Shown here piece by piece: positions 43,948 through 49,813 of a stretch of 49,813 bases of DNA. The notes beneath the pieces are model-generated. The model saw only the letters and a program-made list of their open reading frames with translations. It had not been told where the DNA came from and made no database searches. The translations under genes and the position numbers were made by a program. Source of the stretch: an uncultured Clostridia bacterium (GTDB lineage: Bacteria; Bacillota; Clostridia; Oscillospirales; Oscillospiraceae); the NCBI GenBank assembly GCA_947173485.1, contig CAMWFH010000020.1, positions 1 to 49,813 of the forward strand, read 5' to 3'. Position 1 is the stretch's first letter. Each line of letters starts with the position of its first letter.

Positions 43948-43980
43948 TGGAAAACGACAGCTGAAAGGCGGGATAAATGT

Positions 43981-45123
43981 ATGGCAAGAAAAACGGTCTC
44001 CCCAAACATCGCGTTCGACACCGAGCGCAAGCGCTACTATGTCACCTTCCACTACGGCACCGGCCCGGACGGCCGGCGGGCCCGCTCTGTGCGCAGCTTC
44101 TCCACCTACGAGCAGGCCCAGCTGGTGCTGGAGGAGTTCATGCGGACCCGCCCCCTCCGGGGCAACGACCTCCCTTGGGATATGACGGTAGGCCGCTGGC
44201 TGGACTACTGGCTGGAGAACACCATCCGCCCCTTCCGGGCCGTCTCCACCTGCTACGGCTACCAGAAGATCATCGACAACCACCTTGCCCCCGCCCTGGG
44301 GTCCCTGCGGCTCCAGGCCCTGACAGCGGTCCATCTCCAGCAGTACATGACCCAAAAGCTCTCCGAGGGCCTCAGCCCCAACACCATCCGCAAGCACCAC
44401 ACCCTGATCAGCACCGCCCTCCGGCTGGCGGTCCGGCAGAACATGCTCTCCCGGAACGTGGCGGAGTGCGTGGACCCGCCCCGGAAGGAGCTGGCGGAGC
44501 ATTTCTACTACTCCCCGGAACAGGTCTCCCAGCTGTTCCGCCTGCTGGAGGGCCACCCGCTGGAGCCGGCGGTGAAGCTGGCGGGCTACCTGGGGATGCG
44601 CCGCAGCGAGATCTGCGGGCTGAAGTGGGACCATGTGGACCTGGAGGCCGGGGTCCTCTACATCTGCGAGGCCCGGACGGCGGTAGGGGGGCAGGCGGTG
44701 GACAAGGGGCCGAAGAGCCCTTCCTCCCAGCGGCATATGGCCATCGGGGGCATGACGGACCTGTGGGACCTGCTCCGGCAGCTCCACCAGCGGCACCTGC
44801 GGGAGCGTCTGCTCCACGGGCCGGACTACAACCCCCAGGGCTTCGTCCTGAACCACAGCGGCAAGCCCTACGCCCCGGACTACATCTCCAACCGGTTCAG
44901 CACCTTGATTCGTGAGGCCGGCCTGCCCAAGCTGACCCTCCACGGCCTGCGCCACTCCTTCGCCAGCATCGCCAACAGCCAGCGGGTGTCCCTGTACAGC
45001 ATCTGCAAGGCCCTGGGCCACAGCAACACCACCATCACCAGCCAGATCTACACCCACCTCTTCGACGAGACCCATCTGGACGTGGTGGACCTGGTGGGCC
45101 AGGCGATCGTCCATGCCTCCTGA
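43981..45123 (+). CDS. Tyrosine site-specific recombinase (phage integrase family)
   Basis: 380 aa. The N-terminal AP2-like arm-binding region (~1-60) is followed by the SAM-like core-binding domain (~68-165) and the catalytic domain (~175-375). Catalytic residues visible: Arg207 (GMRRSEICGLKW), a Lys in the beta-hairpin (KGPKSPSSQRH, ~242-245), His321 and Arg324 (HGLRHSF), His347 (LGHSNTTITSQ) and the nucleophile Tyr357 (IYTH). All are intact. The start is the ATG at 43981 behind AAAGGCGGG. It sits between inverted sites C and D, and its stop is only 14 bp before the D repeat. No other phage gene is nearby apart from the tail-fibre-like family. The role as the inverting enzyme for these sites is inferred from position. 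Confidence 0.93.
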   Translation: MARKTVSPNIAFDTERKRYYVTFHYGTGPDGRRARSVRSFSTYEQAQLVLEEFMRTRPLRGNDLPWDMTVGRWLDYWLENTIRPFRAVSTCYGYQKIIDNHLAPALGSLRLQALTAVHLQQYMTQKLSEGLSPNTIRKHHTLISTALRLAVRQNMLSRNVAECVDPPRKELAEHFYYSPEQVSQLFRLLEGHPLEPAVKLAGYLGMRRSEICGLKWDHVDLEAGVLYICEARTAVGGQAVDKGPKSPSSQRHMAIGGMTDLWDLLRQLHQRHLRERLLHGPDYNPQGFVLNHSGKPYAPDYISNRFSTLIREAGLPKLTLHGLRHSFASIANSQRVSLYSICKALGHSNTTITSQIYTHLFDETHLDVVDLVGQAIVHAS

Positions 45124-45130
45124 CATTTTG

Positions 45131-45217
45131 TGTTTTCTGTTGCACGGCGGCGTGCATCAAAAGGCCGTTACACCGCCTATGGTGTAACGGTCTTTCCGTT
45201 AACTATTTGAAAGAAGG
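45131..45217. repeat. Lox/dif-like site D (inverted relative to A, B, C)
   Basis: Core 45165-45190: arms CCGTTACACC (45165-45174) and GGTGTAACGG (45181-45190), spacer GCCTAT, the reverse complement of the A/B spacer. The outer repeat (TTGCACGGCGGCGTGCA, 45140-45156) matches site C. It lies between the recombinase and tail-fibre-like gene D. Confidence 0.75.
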
Positions 45218-45225
45218 TCGGACAG

Positions 45226-45756
45226 ATGAAAAAGACGAACAAGTACCAGCTCTCCCAGTGGGAGAAAACGGACCGGCTCATGATGGAGGACTTCAACGGC
45301 GACAACGCCAAGCTGGAGGCGGCCCTGGCGGGGCACGACAACGCCCTGGCGAAGCTCACCAGCGGCAAGGCGGACACCGCCACCACCAACTCCCTCCAGA
45401 CCCAGATCAACGCCCGGGCCACCACCGCCGCCCTGAACTCGCTCCAGACCGTGGTCAATGGCAAGGTGGAGATCATCGTCGGCAAGTACGCCGGAGACGG
45501 GAAAAACAGCCAGTCCATCAACCTGGGCTTTCAGCCCAAGGCGCTCCTTGTCTGCCGGTCGGATGGGTGGTTCTCTTCTGCGTCCTACAGCTACGGCGGC
45601 ATCGTTGCTCCGGGGATGGACACGACCTACAACAGCCGTGTCAGCCTGACGATCACCTCCACCGGGTTCAACGCGAACAACGTCTCCGGCGGCACCGGCT
45701 GGGGGGCGTACCTCAACGACAACAGCCAGACCTACCACTACATCGCCTTCAAATGA
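45226..45756 (+). CDS. Phage tail-fibre-like small protein D (176 aa)
   Basis: Fourth family member, on the opposite strand to A-C. Head MKKTNKYQLSQWEKTDRLMM and EDFNGDNAKLEAALAGH; heptad region (~35-85; SGKADTATTNSLQTQINAR) closest to protein B; C-terminal beta domain with SINLGFQPKALLV and YHYIAFK. It lies downstream of, and in the same direction as, the recombinase, separated by site D, so it may be read from the recombinase promoter. The ATG follows AAGAAGG. Convergent with SLH gene 4. Function unknown. Confidence 0.82.
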   Translation: MKKTNKYQLSQWEKTDRLMMEDFNGDNAKLEAALAGHDNALAKLTSGKADTATTNSLQTQINARATTAALNSLQTVVNGKVEIIVGKYAGDGKNSQSINLGFQPKALLVCRSDGWFSSASYSYGGIVAPGMDTTYNSRVSLTITSTGFNANNVSGGTGWGAYLNDNSQTYHYIAFK

Positions 45757-45766
45757 AGGCATAGGG

Positions 45767-45803
45767 GAAGCCCCCGGACCATCCGGTCCGGGGGCTTCTT
45801 TGC
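45767..45803. terminator. Terminator between tail-fibre-like gene D and SLH gene 4
   Basis: Perfect 14-bp stem (45767-45780 with 45785-45798), ATCC loop, then TTTG; it lies between convergent genes. Confidence 0.85.
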
Positions 45804-45824
45804 GCAATGAAGAAAGAATGCAGG

Positions 45825-48800
45825 TCAGGCAATATTGATGGTGACGGTAACTTCTTTTGTCACATCACCAATGGCAATGGTGACTTTGACAGTACCGTTA
45901 GCACTACTGGTCAGTCCAGCAACAGCCTTGACGGTAACCTTTGTGCCGCTCACAGTGGCGGTAACCTTGCTCGTGTCAGCGGAAGTGGCGGTCACGGTCT
46001 TAGTAGTGGCATTGTCGGGCTTGATGTTGCTTACAGTAATGTCAGCAGTAGCCTCAGCCGCAGTCAGCTCCACGGTATTCTTGTCAATGTCGAAGCCGGT
46101 CACAGCAACATCACTACCACCAGCAGCAATATTGATGGTGACGGTAACTTCTTTCGTCACATCGCCAATAGCAATGGTGACTTTGACAGTACCGTTAGCA
46201 CTACTGGTCAGTCCAGCAACAGCCTTGACGGTAACCTTTGTGCCGCTCACAGTGGCGGTAACCTTGCTCGTGTCAGCGGAAGTGGCGGTCACGGTCTTAG
46301 TAGTGGCATTGTCGGGCTTGATGTTGCTTACAGTAATGTCAGCAGTAGCCTCAGCCGCAGTCAGCTCCACGGTATTCTTGTCAATGTCGAAGCCGGTCAC
46401 AGCAACATCACTACCACCAGCAGCAATATTGATGGTGACGGTAACTTCTTTCGTCACATCACCAATGGCAATGGTGACCTTGACAGTACCGTTAGCACTA
46501 CTGGTCAGTCCAGCAGCAGCCTTGACGGTAACCTTTGTGCCGCTCACGGTGGCGGTAACCTTGCTCGTGTCAGCAGAAGTGGCGGTTACGGTCTTAGCAG
46601 TGGCATTGTCAGGCTTGATGTTGCTCACAGTAATGTCAGCGGTAGCCTCAGCTGCAGTCAGCTCCACGGTGTTCTTGTCGATGTCGAAGCCAGTCACTGC
46701 AACAGAAGGAGCCTCAGCGGCAGCAGTCTCCACACCCACGATGGTGACTACCTTGCCAGCCACGCCGGTGATGGTCACGGGGACAGCGGCAGTGCTACCA
46801 TTAGGAACAGTTACGACCTTGGTCAGCACCTCGGGCTCAACACGGGCCGCATCAGTAACAGTGTACTTGATAGTGACCTTATCGCCGTTAGCGTTGGTGA
46901 CCGCAGTCTTGGGGGTCAGAGTGAAAGTCACGGTACCGCCGTTAGCAGCAGTCGGAGCACCAGCAGAGAGTGTATACCCAACAGTGCCTGCACCAGCGTT
47001 GGCCGCAATATCCTTCTGCGCATCAGGCAGCTCGACCTCGGGGAGATCCTCGGGGGGAGTCACAGGGCCGCTGGTCTTAATACCAGTACCAAACTTGGCA
47101 GTGGCGACTTCCTTTTTGTCGTGCTGAGGAACGCCGTCCTTCAGCTGACCCAGGGTGGCCAGGTTGGCCTCGCCAGTGCTCTCGACGATCATGACGTCCA
47201 CGACACCATCCTCGTCCAGGTGGAGCAGGATGTTGGCGTAGCCCTTCTCGGTGCCGAACTTACCGACACCCACCTCATCGCCAGCCTTGGTATCTTTGCC
47301 GTTGACGTAGATGATCTTGACATCCTTGTCGGTGGTGGCGCTGGCGGCAGTGCCCTTGCCCTCATAGAGGTTGCTGGTAGTGTTCTTCCAGGTCTCGGTG
47401 AAGTAGGTCAGCAGATTGTCACTGGAGTTGTAGGTGTTGGCCACAGCACCCAGGACCCAGCCGTTCTTACCATTGTCCGGATTCGTGATGACAGTATCAT
47501 CGCCAGTCACAAGGACATCGAAGTCGGTGGGAGCATACTCGCCGCTGGTGGTCTCATCGAAGGTGACCAGGTCGCCCTTCTTGATGATAGCGGCGGCCTC
47601 GGAAACGGCCTCGATCTTGACTTCCTTGACAGCGCCGCCGTTCACGGCCACATTGAAGTACTGGAAGTCGGTGTCATCGCTGTCACGGAAGGAACCGGTG
47701 TAGCCGGTCACGATGCCGTACTGGGTGTTGGCAGTGCCGCTGCCAGGACGGCTGCCGGTGACCAGGAAAGCGGCGGAAACCAGGCCATCGTCATTCAGGA
47801 AGTAGGCGATCTTCTGGTCGTGGCCATTGTACTGAGCCAGGGCGATGTTGCCCAGGTCGCGGAGGCCATAAGCATAGGTCTTCTCGGTGGCATCGATCGT
47901 GCCGTTACCATTGGCATCGATCAGAACGAACAAGGTGGCGTTAGAGGCAGCCACAGCAGTGGTGTTGTCCGCATAGGTCAGAGCCTTGGTATCCTTGTTC
48001 CAGATCTTGCCGCCCACAGGGGCATCGACCACGGCGGCATCGCTGGCGACCTTGTAGACCTTGACCTTGCCATCAGAGATGGAGGAGTACTCGATCAGGT
48101 CGCCGATCTTGATGCTGGAGAGCTTGGTGGTGCCGTTGCTGGTGGAATCCTTGTGGATATAGGCGGTCTGCTCGGTGCCGTCAGCCAGCAGGAGGTTGAC
48201 CTCCACACCGCCCACAGTGGCGCCGATGTTGTTGCCGGCCTTCTCCAGGACCAGAGCGAACTTGCCGCCCTTCTCCTCGGTCTTCTGGATAGCGGCGACC
48301 ATGCCGTTCACCAGGTAAGCCCGAACGGCGGTACCGATGTCGTTGCTCGCAACGGCGAGGATCTCGTCGTCGGTGACATCCTTCAGAGTCTTGCGGTTGA
48401 GCTTGTAGGTGGTGCCGTCTACAACAACGTTGTCGGTGGACTTGAAGCCGGTCAGCGCACCCTCGACGGTCTCAGCCAGGGCGACAGTGAAGAAAGCCTC
48501 GTTCCGGTCGGTGCTGTTGTAGTAACGGGTGTAGACGACCACATCGTTCACAGCAGCGCCGCTATAGATGTCGTTGTCAGCGATGTTGATGGAGCCGATG
48601 CCCTCGATGGTGATCTTGTCGGAGGTCACGGCGGCTACGCGGCCAATGTTGTACTCGGTCACATAGGCGCGCTCGATCTTGCCATCGTCATTAGCAACGA
48701 ACTTGATGGTGTCTACGCTCTGCCCGCGCAGACCATTGGTCTTGCTGATGGCGTTGACATCATTGCTCTTGTTGATCTCGCTGGCAAAATAATTTGTGCC

Positions 48801-49813
48801 GCTGCCAGTGTAGTTGACGTAGACAGTCACACCAGTCTCACCAGTGACGTTGCCGTTGCTGTCTGTTGTCAATACAGTCTCATACTTGACATCGCCAAAC
48901 TTGATCTTGGGATTGGGGTTGGTGGAAGCATTGTAGGGCTTCGCATCATCCTTAGCATCCTGGAGATCGGCGCGGGTGATGTTGTAGACGGTGGTGCCGC
49001 CGGTGGTGTAGACGCCGTAGATGGTGTCATACTTGTCGGGGCGGTTCTTGGAACCAGTGGTGCCGTCCTTGAAGATGACCTTGACTTCCTCGCCAATGTA
49101 CTTGATGTCGAAATCAGAGGGGAAGGAAGCCTCCTTCTTACCGACCAGGTTGCCCTTATCATCGGTAGCGCCCTCGATACGGCCATTGACCTTGATCTCG
49201 CCAGCCAGAGTGCCGGAGCCATTGAAGTCATGGTTGCCGGTGAACTCGCCGACCCAGATCTGGGCGTCATAGCTCTTGGAGAGGAGGGTGGGGCCGTTGT
49301 CGGCATAGATATCGGTGATATCGCCGGTGACACGGTCCACGGAGGAGGTCTTGGTGATGGTCTTGGTGGTCAAGGCGTTGTACATCATCTGAGCGGCCTT
49401 GTCACGGTTCAGGACCTCGGTGGAGGTGACGGACACATCATCATACAGCTTGGAGATCTGAGCGTCACGGGTGACGTTGATGCTCCACTGGGAGCCGGTG
49501 TACACCTGGACATCAGCGTTGTAGCCGATGGCGACCAGCAGCATACGGGCGGCCTCGGTGGCGGTCACGTTGGCGTCAGGGGCGAAGATGCCGTTGCCCC
49601 GGCCAGCGATGATGCCCTGGGAGTAGCAGTACTTGATGTACGCCTCGGCCCAGTGGCCGTTGATGTCGGTCAGGTTGGTGGTGGTGCCAAGGAACGCAGT
49701 GGGCTCCACGTTGCCAAGGCAGATGTAGGTGATCATCTTGGCCATCTGGGCACGGGTCACGTTACCTTTGGGGTCAAAGGTGTTGTTGCCCATACCGGAG
49801 ATGACGCCCAGGG
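45825..49813 (-). CDS. S-layer homology (SLH) surface protein 4, 5' end missing
   Basis: Fourth large SLH paralogue, running off the right edge. 1328 residues are visible; about 46 N-terminal residues are missing by comparison with SLH protein 3. SLH 1 remnant, SLH 2 (GHWAEAYIKYCYSQGII) and a weak third SLH precede the shared core (IGEEVKVIFKDGTTGS, YLVNGMVAAI, VKIIYVNGKDTKAGD). The C-terminal ~390 residues end in three almost identical 99-residue Ig-like units (VAVTGFDIDKNTVELTAAEA). Through the SLH region it is closest to SLH protein 1. The stop TGA is at 45825-45827. Confidence 0.93.
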   Translation of the reverse strand, partial: LGVISGMGNNTFDPKGNVTRAQMAKMITYICLGNVEPTAFLGTTTNLTDINGHWAEAYIKYCYSQGIIAGRGNGIFAPDANVTATEAARMLLVAIGYNADVQVYTGSQWSINVTRDAQISKLYDDVSVTSTEVLNRDKAAQMMYNALTTKTITKTSSVDRVTGDITDIYADNGPTLLSKSYDAQIWVGEFTGNHDFNGSGTLAGEIKVNGRIEGATDDKGNLVGKKEASFPSDFDIKYIGEEVKVIFKDGTTGSKNRPDKYDTIYGVYTTGGTTVYNITRADLQDAKDDAKPYNASTNPNPKIKFGDVKYETVLTTDSNGNVTGETGVTVYVNYTGSGTNYFASEINKSNDVNAISKTNGLRGQSVDTIKFVANDDGKIERAYVTEYNIGRVAAVTSDKITIEGIGSINIADNDIYSGAAVNDVVVYTRYYNSTDRNEAFFTVALAETVEGALTGFKSTDNVVVDGTTYKLNRKTLKDVTDDEILAVASNDIGTAVRAYLVNGMVAAIQKTEEKGGKFALVLEKAGNNIGATVGGVEVNLLLADGTEQTAYIHKDSTSNGTTKLSSIKIGDLIEYSSISDGKVKVYKVASDAAVVDAPVGGKIWNKDTKALTYADNTTAVAASNATLFVLIDANGNGTIDATEKTYAYGLRDLGNIALAQYNGHDQKIAYFLNDDGLVSAAFLVTGSRPGSGTANTQYGIVTGYTGSFRDSDDTDFQYFNVAVNGGAVKEVKIEAVSEAAAIIKKGDLVTFDETTSGEYAPTDFDVLVTGDDTVITNPDNGKNGWVLGAVANTYNSSDNLLTYFTETWKNTTSNLYEGKGTAASATTDKDVKIIYVNGKDTKAGDEVGVGKFGTEKGYANILLHLDEDGVVDVMIVESTGEANLATLGQLKDGVPQHDKKEVATAKFGTGIKTSGPVTPPEDLPEVELPDAQKDIAANAGAGTVGYTLSAGAPTAANGGTVTFTLTPKTAVTNANGDKVTIKYTVTDAARVEPEVLTKVVTVPNGSTAAVPVTITGVAGKVVTIVGVETAAAEAPSVAVTGFDIDKNTVELTAAEATADITVSNIKPDNATAKTVTATSADTSKVTATVSGTKVTVKAAAGLTSSANGTVKVTIAIGDVTKEVTVTINIAAGGSDVAVTGFDIDKNTVELTAAEATADITVSNIKPDNATTKTVTATSADTSKVTATVSGTKVTVKAVAGLTSSANGTVKVTIAIGDVTKEVTVTINIAAGGSDVAVTGFDIDKNTVELTAAEATADITVSNIKPDNATTKTVTATSADTSKVTATVSGTKVTVKAVAGLTSSANGTVKVTIAIGDVTKEVTVTINIA
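45828..46703 (-). repeat. Three tandem 297-bp repeats in SLH gene 4
   Basis: Anchor AATATTGATG occurs at 45831, 46128 and 46425, an exact 297-bp period (99 codons, in frame). Units differ by only a few bases. They encode Big2-like beta domains at the C-terminus. In-frame gain or loss by slippage or recombination is likely. Confidence 0.92.
49759..49813. repeat. Right copy of exact 55-bp terminal inverted repeat
   Basis: Reverse complement of bases 1-55, with no mismatch. See the left copy; it marks the assembly break inside SLH gene 4. Confidence 0.9.

Noticed and set aside
3200..45756. Diversity-generating retroelement acting on the variable tips of the small proteins
   Set aside because: No reverse transcriptase and no template repeat were found in the window; the tips differ across their whole length, not only at adenine positions.
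43232..45756. Integrated prophage
   Set aside because: Apart from the recombinase and the small tail-fibre-like genes there are no capsid, terminase, portal, holin or replication genes nearby.
45828..46703. CRISPR-like array
   Set aside because: The period is 297 bp, in frame within a protein gene, without short repeats and unique spacers. No cas genes are present.
1..49813. tRNA or rRNA genes
   Set aside because: No cloverleaf with TTCRA-type arm or rRNA sequence was noticed on either strand.

Overview
The window reads as one contig from a GC-rich, endospore-forming Firmicute of the Oscillospiraceae kind (Flavonifractor/Lawsonibacter/Oscillibacter-like). The evidence is the clostridial gene repertoire (spoVAC, pdaA, a BMP-family nucleoside importer, eukaryote-type proS, BlaI/M56 pair, FapA-like protein), Gram-positive ribosome binding sites and promoters, and four very large S-layer-homology (SLH) proteins. 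The genus is an inference; there is no rRNA in the window.

Layout: (1) a 5'-truncated SLH gene (to 3143) facing a small phage-tail-fibre-like gene (3200-3721); (2) a leftward four-gene BMP/ABC importer operon (3868-8514); (3) an unknown membrane protein, spoVAC and hemW; (4) a leftward catabolic module of YbhJ-type aconitase, MatC-like carrier and DUF6282-type hydrolase with a divergent LysR regulator (11960-17635); (5) a leftward operon coaB-coaC-P1 peptidase-tcdA (17636-20597); (6) a second SLH gene (21096-24956) facing a second tail-fibre-like gene (25022-25558); (7) proS, a decayed Rpn-type nuclease gene, a BlaI/M56 pair, a hypothetical gene, a FapA-like gene, a REC-GGDEF diguanylate cyclase, pdaA, an SLH-anchored phosphodiester glycosidase, a GH25 lysozyme and a Sel1-repeat protein; (8) a third SLH gene (39472-43158) facing a third tail-fibre-like gene (43232-43744); (9) a tyrosine recombinase (43981-45123); (10) a fourth tail-fibre-like gene (45226-45756) facing a fourth SLH gene that runs leftward from the right end of the window.

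The outstanding feature is a cassette that occurs four times: SLH gene, strong bidirectional terminator, convergent tail-fibre-like gene, and a lox/dif-like site just upstream of the small gene. The site has two perfect 10-bp arms around a 5-6 bp asymmetric spacer. Sites A (3757-3782), B (25594-25619) and C (43781-43805) share one orientation; site D (45165-45190) is inverted. C and D flank the tyrosine recombinase, so the recombinase sits in a candidate 1.4-kb inverton, and D with A or B would invert 20-41 kb. The SLH genes share a signal peptide, SLH region and about 800-residue core but differ in their C-terminal parts, two of which carry tandem Ig-like repeats. SLH genes 2 and 3 also share a 412-bp leader that is 411/412 identical. 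I propose a site-specific DNA-rearrangement system that reassorts S-layer proteins and paired tail-fibre-like proteins. Recombination itself is not shown by the sequence.

The two ends of the window are an exact 55-bp inverted repeat lying inside SLH genes 1 and 4, so both truncations are probably an assembly break at a repeat rather than real gene ends.
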